Positions 43,327 through 57,290 of a stretch of DNA of 64,000 nucleotides are shown in pieces. Under the pieces are notes generated by a model. It had not been told where the DNA came from and did not search any database. It was given only the letters and a program-made list of their open reading frames with translations. The stretch is from positions 179,573,085 to 179,637,084 of the forward strand of contig CM037880.1 in assembly GCA_021292165.1 (NCBI GenBank), given 5' to 3'. Position 1 is the stretch's first letter. The number at the start of each line of letters is the position of its first letter. Origin of the DNA: Shinisaurus crocodilurus (taxonomy: Eukaryota; Chordata; Lepidosauria; Squamata; Shinisauridae). Position numbers and translations under genes: made by a program.

Positions 43327-44678
43327 CATGTCAGTTACCCACTTATTACCCACTTGACCTGGTGGGACGACAAATATCTGGTCAGGATGGTTTTGATTAT
43401 GAATGCCAATTTGTCTGTGGGAGACCCCAGGAAGTCAGACATGCAACAGGTCACTTATCAAGAACACCTTTGATCTCATGGTCCATCATTTGGAACTCTG
43501 ACAGTAGGCCTATCGTACTCCAGACACAACAGAAATAGCAAGAACTTCTTCAGTAGGAATAGGGATCAACTAGTTTTGACACCAGTTTCCTCCTCAAACT
43601 TTCCAATAGGGATTCCTTGTGTTTTTCTTCCTCTTGTCAATTATAGGAAGGGTGCTCAACAAAATCCACATGCTTTGTTGTACTTCATTGATCTTGTAGA
43701 CCCTAGTAGTTCAAATTACAAGATTAATGAACTTGAACTGGAAACATTCCTTCACCTTCTAGTTTAGGGAATGACACTTTCTCTCAATCATTCCATGATG
43801 CAGTTAATTGTATGGTGTTTGAGCAAGGGCATATAAGTCTCTAGGCTATCCTAAGCTAACCGAAGGAAGGAAAGGCAATTTTTGCTGATTCCCCCTTCCC
43901 CCTGGAGGGCCCAGTGCCACTGTACCTCAGTGCACAGGGGGCTCCCTCTCCCTTTCCGTTATGGAGGCTTCTGCTTCAGAAAACAGAAGGACTCTGCTCG
44001 TGGAAGGGCAATGTTGGATGCAACCTTATGCTTCTTTGGGGCAAGAGCATTCCCCCCTGCAGTTCACAGGTTTTCTTCTGGAATCAGCTTGGTCATAAAA
44101 GCTATAACTAAACCACCCTTTGAGCCATCTTGCTTAGTAACATTATATTATATTTTCTCCATATTAAGCTAGCTTTTCTCATTGCCACTGTAATGTCTAA
44201 AAATGTATCAGACAGTTGTAAGTGTCCAATGCAATGTGTGCATAATTCATAAAGATAGTCCTTTGACCAGACCCAGGCTTGAAGCCCAAGGTGAATTCTC
44301 TGCTTTATCATTTTCAAGATCCAGACTCAGTTAGAGGAGAAAATGTGGCACACACTAGAAATTAATTAACATCTACAGGATAAAATTTGGCACACATGAG
44401 AAATTAGGAGTGCAGTTAAGGTTTTTAGCCCCTGGACAGGTTTTTTTTAGGACAGACATTGCATTATTGTTAACTATTGGAGGGTAAATACATGCAAAAA
44501 AGATTTTATAGCATCCATATCAGAATGGATAAAGGCATGAATTATGGAATCCTTTCAAGGCTTCTGCAGCTTCTCCCTCAGGGCAGGTTACAGTACTCTC
44601 TATGGAGGAAAGGACAGTCCTGGAATCCATGGCTTCTGGGGAGAAGTATGCAGGGATATCTTTTGTGAGGCAATACAG

Positions 44679-44956
44679 CAGGGGTGGGCAACACATGCCT
44701 TTGGTTCCCGCTGTGGCCCCCACCCTCGCTACCCCCAAATTCAGAATTAGTATTTTTTTAAAAGGCATCTGTAGCAGCTACAGAGCACCAAAAAGGTCAA
44801 TGGAGCGCCAAAAAGGTCAACATTGTAAACAGTTTGTAATGTTGACCCTTTTGGAGCTTCATAGTTTCTATGGATTTTTATTTTTCAGTTCCTGCACGCA
44901 GTACATGGGGTGGTGGTGAAAATGTGCTCTAGAGCTCCCACAGTTGCCCACCTCTA
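44679..44956. mobile_element. hAT (Charlie-like) MITE with 8-bp TSD
   Basis: The ends caggggtgggcaac and (complemented) tagaggtgggcaac are inverted. The flanks caatacag (44671-44678) and cattacag (44957-44964) form an 8-bp duplication with one mismatch. An internal direct repeat gcgccaaaaaggtcaa/agcaccaaaaaggtcaa is present. It is non-coding. Confidence 0.83.
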
Positions 44957-44964
44957 CATTACAG

Positions 44965-46002
44965 GATAGAAATCCTCACCTCAGCTGAGGCTGCATTTGG
45001 GTATACAGTAGAATAATACTGTAGGCTAACATGATTTGTTCAATTTGGGAAGGTATCACATGTCTTTAATTGATACTGTCAATTGATTTGTCCTACTCCT
45101 GTAGGAATGTAATGTTTTGACATGACTTTTCTGGAGTGGCACCTGAGACAATATAGAGAATGGCCAACTGTGCACTGTTTGTAAGTTGTCCTTCTCAGTT
45201 TCTCACAGATGGCACTTGGAGAAGGAGCTTAAACTGAGGACCATGAGGTGAGAGGTTCTGACTTGTCTTGACCTCATGAAGTATTAGTTTCTTTCTCACC
45301 ATTATGTCTACCATTATGCCTTACTCTGGATCTGTTTGTTCAGGAAATATTGGCCAGGGAAATATGGAGAGAACAGTATATCTACAATGTCTGCATCCCT
45401 GTCTTTCTCCTCAATGATTTATTATTGTCTTTTTCCAATTACATTTATTCAGGAATCAGTGGTTAACACAGGGTGCTTATTGCTTTGGAAGAATTAATCT
45501 GGAACACTGCCAGTACATGGTGTTCTTAGGAGCATGGTGTTCCTAGAAGCAATATCTAATCAGTTTTTAGTATACAGTCTGACTCCTACTGGTGTGGGAG
45601 GAATATAAGTCATCTTGTGGACTGGTACCTGAGAGAATCTAAGGAGGACAATTCACAAGTGAAAACCCAAGTGGCAGTTTTAAGAATAAAAATGTGGGCA
45701 CTTTTCTCTGCATTTTGTATAAAACTCTGAGTAGCTTTGCTTTCTCATGAATAAAGAACTAATTTATTTAAAGGTCACTGATTAGTGAAATCCAGTGAAA
45801 GGAACAGATGAGTAAGCAGCAGATGGATAGGGTGTAGGATGTGATTTAAAAATATATATATATGAGGAAATAAAAAACCCAAAGTTAATATAAAAAGACC
45901 GTATTTTTAGAACAATATAACCAGTCCAACAGTAGTATGGAATTGATTATAATCTGCTGAAATGTACATTGGGCATGACCTGCTAGAGTTAAGAACTTTA
46001 AG
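44965..46002. other. Intron sequence, no recognised feature
   Basis: A/T-rich, with a small (at)n run near 45853. Confidence 0.4.
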
Positions 46003-46096
46003 GCTGCAATCCAACACAACCTCATTTGGGAGTAAGCTGCACTGAACTCAATGGAGTGTACTGTACGTCTGAGTGGCCATACATAGGATAGCCCTG
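46003..46096. mobile_element. Short palindromic MITE (gtaagtcccatt family)
   Basis: ggctgcaatccaacacaacc then gggagtaagctgcactgaac and, at the right, ccatacataggatagccctg. It directly adjoins the Harbinger-like MITE at 46100. Confidence 0.62.
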
Positions 46097-46099
46097 TAA

Positions 46100-46234
46100 G
46101 AGCGCAATCCTATGCAGGTTTAGAAAAGAAAAAAAAAGTCCTACAACTCCCAGCATACCCGTCAGCCATGCTGGCTGGGGAATGCTGGGAGTTGTAGGAC
46201 TTTTTTCTGTCTAAACCTGCATAGGATTGCACCC
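46100..46234. mobile_element. Harbinger-like foldback MITE (135 bp), TAA duplication
   Basis: The left arm gagcgcaatcctatgcaggt then ttaga, and gtcctacaactcccagcata, is complementary to tgctgggagttgtaggac and tctaaacctgcataggattg then caccc. TAA flanks both sides (46097-46099, 46235-46237). Almost the whole element pairs with itself. Confidence 0.82.
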
Positions 46235-46239
46235 TAAGT

Positions 46240-47486
46240 CTCATTAATTTCAACGTCAGAGTTAAGCATGGACTTAACTCCCCACAACTGAAATAAATGG
46301 GTCTTTGACAGCCTCAGCATCTGCACTGTATATAAACAACAACAACAACCCTGTCCCTGTACCACAAAATATCATGGTACTACACATCATGTGTAGGTCT
46401 CCCCTTTTCAATTTATTTTCCTTTCCCCCCACAAACTGTTTTTAAATTTGTCTTCAGAGGTGGTGGACTCTCCCTCTTGATCGCTGAAGTACTTATCTAC
46501 TGGGTATTTCTTCCAAAGGTGATGAACAGCTGTCTGCTTTGTAGCAAGTTCTGCCCTGTCTTAACTGCAGATGGAGGATAGTACTACGAGGGACATGGGG
46601 ATATCACAGACAGGCTAAAATGTGCTTGAGCGTGCTTTGCCAAATTGTGTGGAAATGTTGTCATAAGTTTAAAAATTGGTTGGTTAATTTTGCTTGGCAA
46701 AAGGCTGATGTATTTGAGATTGTGGGGTGAAGGATATTAGAAAACAAAGGGAAAATGTTGCAGAGATTCAGCTATCTTATGCTTTGAGGATACATTCAAA
46801 TAAAAAGGACAGTGAATAGTGGTGTAGGTTCTTAGGAAATAATATGAATTAGCAACAAAATATGTCATCAACTTTTCATTTCAGTTAAGTAAACTTCCAT
46901 GCCCAGCTATCCTTCACCTTGGTATAGAAAGCAGATAGAACTATTGGAGTTTTAGATTCTTTGGTTCTTTTGTCTGTTAATTCTTTTACTGTGATCCAAA
47001 TTGAACTGTACTTTGCAGCACTGAGTTGCAAAAAAGCTTGAAAGATTTTTTTTTAATTTGCCTTCCAGTATCTAAGCTAATATTTGAACTTTTGTGTAGC
47101 TAGCGATTACTTTTGCTTTGATTTTTATTACAGTGTGTTTTCCAATTTTACATTAAAGTGACAAATCCCATATCTGTTCCAGACAGACATCTATAGTGTG
47201 TCATCTGAACACACCAGAAACAAACAAAATGCCCCTTTTAACCTTCATAGCGCTATATGGAGCATGTTTATTATAATTTCTATAAGTTAGTCAACTGTGT
47301 GAATTCACCATCAGTTATTAAAATTAAAATAATCCTAGAGAGTGGGAATCTCCTATTTTGGATTTTAAGGCCAAAGCTAAAATGCTAGGCACAGTTGTTC
47401 CTAACTGCCTTGCATGCAAGCACAAAATGCCACCCCTCCCCCCAGTAGCTCACAACAATTTACAATACAAAAACTCCAGACTCCCG
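46240..47486. other. Intron sequence, no recognised feature
   Basis: An (aac)n run lies at about 46337. The rest is A/T-rich and unassigned. Confidence 0.4.
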
Positions 47487-47700
47487 TATTTATTTATTTA
47501 TTTATTTACAGCATTTTTACCCCGCTCTACAGCCATAAAAGACTTTTAGAGCGTCTTACAAAGATTAGTATTAGACATATTAATAATCCTGTGTCCCTTC
47601 TGAGTAAACATCCATTAGATTGAAGTGGATATGTCACCCAGCAGATAAGAGCACTGGATTAGAACATCTGAAAGACCCAGGATCAAATTTAAATTCCAAA
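47487..47700. repeat. (TTTA)n with degraded LINE/SINE text
   Basis: A tttatttatttattta run is followed by a decayed tail (cccgctctacagccataaaa) and then a tRNA-like head (agataagagcactggattag, gacccaggatcaaattt). It is probably an old SINE pair, and the family is not secure. Confidence 0.4.
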
Positions 47701-48949
47701 ATGAACATATTGAATATGCTCTGTAAACTTCAGTTTTACCCATCTGAGGGGAAAATATGCTCTTTAAATTCAGTAGGAAATTTTATACTGCATTTTATTT
47801 GCTCATATGGAGCACAGTTCAAACATGTTTACTATAAAATGTAGTCAACCGGTGAGGTATTATATAAAGATGTGTTTATTAGAACAGTAAATATAATGGG
47901 CATGATCCGGCCCTTATATGCAGGCCAATGGAGCACAGCTCCACTTACTCTTATGCCAGAATACTCCATGGAGGAGTGGGACATGGAATCCCAAGGGTGT
48001 CCCTATTGAGATGTAAATTTGTGTGTCAAGTTTCAGGGTTTCGGGAGAGATATAGAAGGGGCTCTCCATCTTGGATTAAGCGGTCACAGGATTCAGAAGG
48101 CTAAATGTGTTGCATTACTTAACCCTTTCCACCATTGTCTCAGCCAATAACGTAAGAGTAGTAAAACTTAGTAGAGCTTCCTTTCCCCAGTGCAGGTTAC
48201 TCTGGCTGGACACTGTAAGCAGCCTGATCGCGAACACCCTGTGTGCCTGTGCCAATCTGCAGGGAAGTGAATATGGCTTTCCATTGCCTGGTATAGCAGT
48301 GCCACATTTTTCTCTTCTGTGTAGCCTCTGGAGGTTGCATGCAGGTCCTGGCAGCTGGTCTCATAACTTGTTTGTATATATGGACACTTCCACACTCTGC
48401 CCTCCATTTGTGTGAACAGGGACAGCTGGATCCTCCTCACTGTTGTTAGGAAGATAAATAATTTATGGACAGAGCTGTCAAACTCGTCTATATGGAACAA
48501 TCACACATATTTTAGTAAATATTATAAAGCCAGAGCAGGACAATACCTTCATTAGAACCAACTAAAATGTCACAAAGTAGTGAGCAAAATTTCAAGTTCT
48601 CCAGTCACTTCATCAGAATTTAAAAGCTTGCTCACTACTTGGTAATTAATAGTATTTATTAATAATATTTATACATCACTTAATATAATAAAATCCCTAA
48701 GCGGTTTATAGAATATCCTATAAAATCACAACTAAAATACATATATGATAAAATATAAACAAACCAAAGAGTTCACAAATTACAGCAACAGCAATGTAAG
48801 TTATTAGTTGGTCCTAATAAAGATATTTCCATACTGTGAGTTTGGATTTTTTTTCCCCTAATGGACAACTACAGATTTTTTACACATTTTATTAGTACTC
48901 CATAAAATAAATTGGATTTTTGTTGGATTTATTTGATTTTGTGTTGCAG
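47701..48949. other. Intron sequence before exon J
   Basis: It holds no recognised gene. An A/T-rich LINE-tail-like text lies at 48655-48790. Confidence 0.4.
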
Positions 48950-49052
48950 TTGTACTCTGAGTGTCACTCTGGAACAAGCTATAATTCTTGCTCGGAGTCA
49001 TGGCCTACCTCCTCGCTATATCCTGCAAGCTACAGATGTGATGCGCAAACAA
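48950..49052 (+). CDS. PREX2: PREX2 internal exon J
   Basis: This 103-base exon completes the CX5R arginine and reads [20 protein letters not shown], then [15 protein letters not shown], ending on a codon boundary. The acceptor is tgttgcag and the donor is gtaagc. The LSVTLEQ motif parallels INPP4 MSVTLEQ, immediately after the active-site loop. The upstream 9-kb intron holds SINEs, a DIRS relic and several hAT and Harbinger MITEs. Confidence 0.95.
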
Positions 49053-49719
49053 GTAAGCCATCTTTTATTTATTTTTTATGATATATTACATTTTTCCTAT
49101 GCATCAGTTATCCATCCACCTACCCATCCCAAATGAATCAGTGGCTTTGCAAAACAATTCTACCATTTTGAAAATATGAGGAACTGTGGTATGTGCAGGC
49201 TGAGATGGACTGGGCCTGAGGATCCAAGATTTGTCAGTCAAGGCCTTGATGCATGTGGAGTAACACATTCTGAATTTGAAGAAGTAGGATATTAAGGGGG
49301 GATTCAGATGACAGCAAGGCAGCAGGTGAGTTTACTGCGAATAAGATCAGAATAGGAAAACAATGGAGTTAAGCAGGAACAAGGATAAGATTAGAATAAA
49401 AATACAAATGGAGCTAAGTAGGAACAAGCATAGAAGAACTGAACACGTATGGCAAAGTGTATGGATTACGGCATATATAGGAGGAAAACTATTATAAATC
49501 TTGAACTAAATATTATGTTGCTCTTTTTACACATAACCATCTGCTCCTGAGTAAGATAAATTAACAATTTTGCTCCACTCTACATAGTTCTGGCTAAGAA
49601 AAGAATAGTTTTAATGCCTGCATTGATAATAATAGCACTGAAGATAGGCTGGAACTGATTCCTGTAAGAACCATTCCAGCCCTTCCACAAAAAAATTTCT
49701 ACTGTGCATATTCTAGATA
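49053..49719. other. Intron sequence with a short local duplication
   Basis: Two imperfect tandem units of about 50 bp (aataagatcagaataggaaa... and ggataagattagaataaaaa...) lie at about 49338-49430. Otherwise it is unassigned. Confidence 0.45.
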
Positions 49720-49859
49720 TTGGTTTGGATCCTAACTTCTTACCCTGTGAATTGAAGGAGCTTCTGTTCACGGAAGGGGTCCTTCTGTGAGCGGAACTTT
49801 CCTTACAGTGTCAGCAAGCTCCTTCTGTTCATGAAGCAAATAGTTAGGATCCAAGCCAA
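49720..49859. mobile_element. TA-flanked MITE (140 bp)
   Basis: The left end ttggtttggatcctaact and the complement of the right end ttggcttggatcctaact are inverted. TA flanks both sides. Internal aggagcttctgttca and agctccttctgttca halves also pair partly. Confidence 0.72.
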
Positions 49860-49861
49860 TA

Positions 49862-51361
49862 AATTTGCATGAATACCATGGAAGCATTCTGAATTCAAGT
49901 TAATAAAGATAAGACAACACTATCTATAAATCAACAAAATGGAGTAATTGCTCCTTACTCTCATCAACATGTCAGAAAATTCTACATTATGTACGGTGAT
50001 GTGTTCTTTTTATAAACTAAGTATATTTTATAACAGAAACAAACTGGTAAGTGCTGCTGCATTGTCATACAAGAACCTTTGAATACCAAGATGAGAAATG
50101 GTCCTATGCTAGGTCAGACTTAATGATAAGAAATTAATGGAGGGGGAGGGGGAGTCTATATGTTAACTTAGCAATTAGTAATTTAAGACATGCTATTATT
50201 CTGATCCAGATCTCCTGATGTTCCCCATTCATTTTAATGAAGGGGGCAGAACTGCATATGCATCATTTTATGTGTGTAGAGATGAAGTGAATGGAAAAGC
50301 AAGCACTTGTGATTGTGCTTTGTGACAGTTCTGTGTGCATATCAGAATTTCCATGGCTGAAACACTGGATTGGAGTATATTTTTAGAGGCATGGGAAATG
50401 ACCAAACCAGCTCTTCTATTGTTAAATTTATCATGAATGTTATGGTTGTATATTTTGATGATTTATGATATATCTGCTGTTCACTACCCTGGAATCGGTT
50501 GGATGAAGGGTGGTATAGAAATGTTTTGAACAAACAAACAAAACTTATGTACCCATGATATGCATATTCCATTCATAAATTTCTCCAATATTGTGGCTTT
50601 TCAGTTTTATATATTTTTAAAAAATGGTAAGTCCATAAACAAGTTATGTTCAATACCAAAAGTATTGAACTATATAGATTAAATAAAAATATAATAATGG
50701 TTGAAGAGTAGAACTGAATAGTTCTCACAGAAGTTGTTACTCTCTTCCTGATGTATTTTATTTCCTTGTTATTTATTGTCTTAAATATTTATTTAATTTT
50801 GTTAAAATTGTCATTTTTTAAAAAGCAAATTTTGTACTATAATAATGGCAGTTTATATACAACAGGGCTGTTTCATTTGCCGTAAGCAAAAGCTATTACA
50901 TATAAATGCTGGTCCTATTAAAATTGCAGCATGGGGACTCTCTTCTCTCTTTCCATTAATGTCACTGAATTTATGTTCATCTGGTTTTGTCTATGTTTAT
51001 TCCATTTTCATATTTGAATTGTGCACTATACAAAACATGAATTAAGTTCTGTTATACATAAATTCCCTCAAGGTTACGTGGGGAGACTCAGAAATTGCAG
51101 CTTTAATTTGGCTTAAATATAGGATAGCATATGTTATGTTTCTCACCTATCTCCAGTAATGTTGGCTCAAGGCAATTCAGCCTTATGTGTATTAGTAGGA
51201 AAACATATACTCAGAAGCAAAGATGCAGATCTGCCTTAAAGGTTCCCCTTTGTGTTCTATTGCCCTCTTTCTTGCAGTTTTCCAAAAAAAAATGGTGTAT
51301 CTTTTGAATTTGTTATATTTCATGAAGCAAGAAAACATGGAAAGCACTAACTAAAATATTT
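49862..51361. other. Intron sequence, no recognised feature
   Basis: Weak LINE-tail-like text lies at 50455-50530. No gene motif is visible. Confidence 0.4.
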
Positions 51362-52150
51362 TTAAGAGATGCCTTCTCTGTGTGCCCCTCCAAGAGAAGT
51401 GTGTGTGAGTACAGGAATGGGACTTTTCTGTGATAGCCCCGTGTTTATGGAACACTCTCCCCAAGGAAGCTCGTCTGGTGCCGACACTTATATTTTTGGT
51501 GCCAGGCAAAGACATACTTAGAGAGTAATCCTATGGTCTGTGGGAGAGTGTCCCAGGGAATTTAGGTTTGTTCAGAGTCACACACCCCCCCGCAAGGCTG
51601 TAGACACTGCCATGACCTTGGGAGGGGAACTCTGAGATCTGATCCCACTCCCCCACCCCACCCCCCGTAGCTGCCATGGAAAGAACCGCACGGGCTGCTT
51701 CCCAAGGTCACACATGCACCCTTGGAGGGAGGGGAAAGGGGGCATTCTACTGGGCAGGGAGGGGCAAGGAGAAGAGAGGCCAGGCTACGAGAAACCCTGT
51801 ACCCTCTCCAGTCCCCACCAGCATGACTCAAGCTTTGGACATTAGTTATGGCCCAATTGTTGTGGGTTGCTTTTGTGATGTTTATTCTAGGCTGTGAATG
51901 GGGGGAGATTTTGTGTATTTGTGGATGAACGCTTTTGATACTGTATTGTTTTTAGATTATGTTTTTGTGGTATTTATTTTTTATTTGTATTATTGTGCTG
52001 ATTATGGTTTATATTGATTTTGGGTTTCTTTTTCTTTTCTTTTCTTGTTATATTAATATATGCATTTCTGTATACTGCATGTAAGTTGCTTCAAGATTCC
52101 TTTTTATGGTAGGAAGCGACACATAAATGTAATAAATAATAATAATTCCT
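51362..52150 (+). mobile_element. L2 3' end split by a Harbinger-like MITE
   Basis: 51362-51520 (ggacttttctgtgatagccc, ctccccaaggaagctcgtct, ttggtgccaggcaaagacat) matches the L2 segment at about 34012-34110. 51850-52150 holds the distal 3' UTR, ending taataaataataataat. The G/C-rich block 51525-51850 between them matches the MITE at 19237. Confidence 0.65.
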
Positions 52151-52526
52151 TGAACTTGAAAAATGCAGAGGTTGTTGTTGGTGATGATGATGATAAATAT
52201 CATACTGGCCTTTCTGTTCCACTCAGCAATACCCAAGGTAGCTTACTGCAACATAAATGAGACACAATTTGTTAAAACTAAACCAGGAGCAGAAAACAGT
52301 TCAAGAGGCCACATCCGGAAAACAAGGCTATAAAGGCTATAGACTTGTTCAATCAGAATAGTTTTTTAATATTTTATTTCATGCAATTTAAAACCAACTT
52401 TCAGGATAAAAATGTCCTCCCAAGGTAGTTTAGAATAGTCAATAAAAGTTACAGAAAAACATTAAAATATTAAAATGCCAACACATTAATCAGATAAATA
52501 TATGAGCAGCAAATAAAACATGGTCA
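52151..52526. other. Intron sequence, LINE-tail-like
   Basis: A/T-rich; ccaaggtagtttagaatagt recalls old LINE tails. No gene. Confidence 0.35.
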
Positions 52527-52900
52527 GAGTAATCCTATGGCCCCCTAGACAGCATCTAGGGGGCCATAGGATTGTTCAGATTCACAGCTCTGAGGTCGGA
52601 AAATTGCTCCAACAACCTTGGAGCTGGGGATCCACGCTCGGACCCTCCCCCTGCTTGCAGCCAGTGTAGAAAGGACTGTGCTGGCTGCTTCTCTGAGGTT
52701 GCAAAGCGACCTCAGAGCAGGAGTTTAGTGGGGGTTCCTGGGGGTGGGGAGGGGAGGAGACCCAGTGCCATCAAGATACCAGGTAGCCTGGCAGCACCTC
52801 AGCCTCCTTCCTTCCCCCTCTGAAGTGCTGCAGTTAGCCAAAGTTGGCTGTCTAGCTGTTATGCAAGGTGGGAGGAGCGCGGAAGTAAATAGGGAAACCT
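52527..52900. mobile_element. Harbinger-like MITE with 19-bp terminal hairpin
   Basis: The left end carries a perfect inverted repeat of 19 bp (52531-52549 and 52555-52573: aatcctatggccccctaga) around cagca. The body (ggactgtgctggctgcttct, ggggtggggaggggaggaga) matches 19237-19698. The right end is not clear. Confidence 0.6.
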
Positions 52901-55294
<2,394 letters not shown>

Positions 55295-55520
55295 AGAACA
55301 GGTTGCTTACCTGTAACTGTGGTTCTTTAAGTGGTCGTCTGTGCATTCACACATATGGGCTCTGCGCCTGCATAGAGCCTGTTTTGGGAAGCTTCCAAAG
55401 CTGAGAATTTTAGGCGGGAACCCATCCCCCACTGTCCTACTGCATATGCTACTGGCGGGTTCCCACCTCCTCCCTCAGTTCACTGAGACCACCTATTGTG
55501 GCCTCGGAACCAAGAGAATT
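55295..55520 (-). repeat. DIRS copy 3 right inverted repeat
   Basis: It begins aagaacaggttgcttacctg with taactgtggttctttaagtg, continues gtgcattcacacatatgggc and tctgcgcctgcatagagcct, then cagttcactgagaccacc. Its complement recurs at 55624-55690, so this end can fold. Confidence 0.8.
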
Positions 55521-55623
55521 CTTGGTATCAATATCAGTATTGAGATTGACAGCGATACCAACAGCATTCCACTTCACTGAGTCCCATCATGTTGATGGTG
55601 ACACTGAAGTGGGGACGGTGGGT

Positions 55624-55725
55624 GGGTTGTGTGAATGCACAGATGACTACTCGAAGAACCACAGTTACAGGTAAGCAACCTGTTCTTCTTCTTCGTGGTC
55701 TCTGTGCATCACACATATGGGTGGA
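55624..55725 (-). repeat. DIRS copy 3 internal complementary region
   Basis: Complement of the right end (gtgaatgcacagatgactac, aaccacagttacaggtaagc) joined to left-end sequence (ttcttcttcgtggtctctgt, gcatcacacatatggg). This is the same head-to-head arrangement as at 9282-9390, in the opposite orientation. Confidence 0.82.
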
Positions 55726-55754
55726 GGGAAGTGTCATCAGGTCATCAAAGATTA

Positions 55755-56700
55755 TCAGACTGCTCTTCCAAAGGTACAATCTGTGCGTGCCTGCACATCC
55801 AACCAGTAGTGGTGAATGAAAGTAGAAGGAGTTGACCAGGTGGCCACCTTGCATAGGTCGGGCAATGGAACACCTCTGCCAAATGCGACCAATGTCGAGA
55901 CCTCTCTGGTAGAATGAGCTCGGATCCCCGGCTCGAGCTCTAGTCCAGCAAGTTCATATGCCAGCTGAATAGTCTGTACCAGCCATTTAGCAAATCTCTG
56001 GGTGGATACTGGTAGACCTTTGTTCCGACTGGCATAGCAGAGGGACAGTAATTCAGAACGACGAAAAGATTTGGTCCTCGCTTTATAGAATGCCAAAGCC
56101 CTTCTGACATCCAAAGTATGGAAGGTGCATTCTATCAGAGTCATAGGAGATGTGAACAGTGTCCTGGGTAAGGTGGAAGTCCAAGACCACTTTTGGGAGA
56201 AAGGAGAGATCCGGACGGAGAACTGCTTTATCCTTGTGGAAAACCAAGTACGGGATGTTGATCCTTAGGGTGCATAGCTTGCTAGCACAGCGGGTCGACG
56301 TTATTGCCACCAAAAAGGCAACCTTCCAGGTCAGTAGTCTGATGTCCGCTGAAGCCATAGGCTCGAAAGTCTAGGCTGTTAGAGCCTTCAAGACCACCGC
56401 CAGGCTCCAGGTCGGGATAATAGTCCGGGTTGGAGGAATCAGATTCCATGCCCCTTTTAGGAATTGTCTGACCAATGGCTGCACGAAGATGGAGGCCCTG
56501 GCGATTGGGCGATGGTAGGCAAAAATGGTAGCAAGGTATACTTTGATGGAGGAAATTTTGAGACTGCGTTGCATCAGGGCGTGAAGATAGTCCAGGATGC
56601 AAGGTACTCCTTAGGAATAAGGATCGAAGCCTTTGGCTTCGGCAAATGACGAGAAGCCAGTCGATTTCCTCACATAGGAGTGGCGGATAGAAGGTTTCCT
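55755..56700 (-). pseudogene. DIRS copy 3 tyrosine recombinase, frameshifted
   Basis: The C-terminal frame (56144-55755) reads HTLDVRRALAFYKARTKSFR, RAHSTREVSTLVAFGRGVPL (His-x-x-Arg) and ATWSTPSTFIHHYWLDVQAR (Trp and nucleophile Tyr). Upstream frames hold FLVAITSTRCASKLCTLRIN, where the first-box Arg of copy 1 (SARRVSEL) has become Cys, and KISSIKVYLATIFAYHRPIA. Several frame breaks make it inactive. It corresponds to 8250-9242 of copy 1. Confidence 0.82.
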
Positions 56701-56702
56701 TG

Positions 56703-56895
56703 CCGCACTATATAGCTTGGATGTGAGGGGAAAGGTGGACTGCCTGCGCCATTACCAGAGCTGCCACACCATTAGGCGAAGGGTCAGAAGGTCCGGGTGT
56801 AGAATCCGACCATGGTCTTGCGAAAGCAGCCTTGGTGTCAATGGGAGGTGAAGATATTCCCCTCGGCTCCGGTGGAGTAATGCAGCAAACCAGGG
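56703..56895 (-). pseudogene. DIRS copy 3, end of RT/RNase H polyprotein
   Basis: The minus strand reads WFAALLHRSRGEYLHLPLTP, RLLSQDHGRILHPDLLTLRL and MVWQLW before a stop, matching copy 1 PWFAHLLSLSQGDYLLLPLQ and FHPNLHSLNLMAWRIR. The remainder of this ORF lies beyond the inserted copy 2, from 60428. An inverted duplicate of 56743-56826 occurs at 60776-60860. Confidence 0.75.
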
Positions 56896-57060
56896 TTCTT
56901 CTTCGTGGTCTCTGTGCATCACACACATATGGGTTCTCTGCGCCTGCGCTGAGATCGTTCGGGAAATTTCTATAGCTGAGGTGAATTGGGCGGGAGCTCC
57001 TCCCCCCGCGCGTGTCCCTTAGCGCGGCTCCCGCCCATCTCCTCAGTTCCTCTTCGACTG
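56896..57060 (+). repeat. DIRS copy 2 left inverted terminal repeat
   Basis: Same as the copy 1 left repeat, but it keeps the 18-bp ttagcgcggctcccgccc segment (57019-57036) and lacks the 7-bp aacgggg insert. Confidence 0.88.
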
Positions 57061-57290
57061 CCATTGCGTCTAGTCGTCGGGTTCTTTTCTCTCTCTCTCC
57101 GGAGTCGCTTTTTCAGCTGAGTTTTTACCTTTTCCTACAAACTTTTCTTCAAAATATCCTCTATCCTCTCTCGATATCTAATCTCCTTTAAAAAAAAAAA
57201 AAAAACCTACAAAAAAATCCTTTACTATACCCATATCTCTCCCCCGTTCTTACCCACCTATCATCTAATCTACTTTACTCTATTCTAACT

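Larger units (their letters stand above)
41640..44330 (+). mobile_element. Ancient DIRS-like element, decayed relic
   Basis: Scattered frames recall the young DIRS proteins. A gag-tail-like piece (GMPWSTESLPDRPFLMMEVD) lies near 41729. RT pieces follow: MDLKDAYLHLAI (42433-42470), YQYLSCPLDSLHLIQDIHKV (compare FQFVVLPFGLSTAPRVFTKY) and RLNRLGFMINLKSPIQPVQF (compare LLEDLGLCLNVEKLVLQPVK). A YR piece SLVIKAITKPPFEP (compare PLVLEALTKPPFEP) lies near 44085, followed by KLAFLIAT. It is interrupted by an L2 tail and a SINE and has no intact frame. The assignment rests on alignment by eye. Confidence 0.6.
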
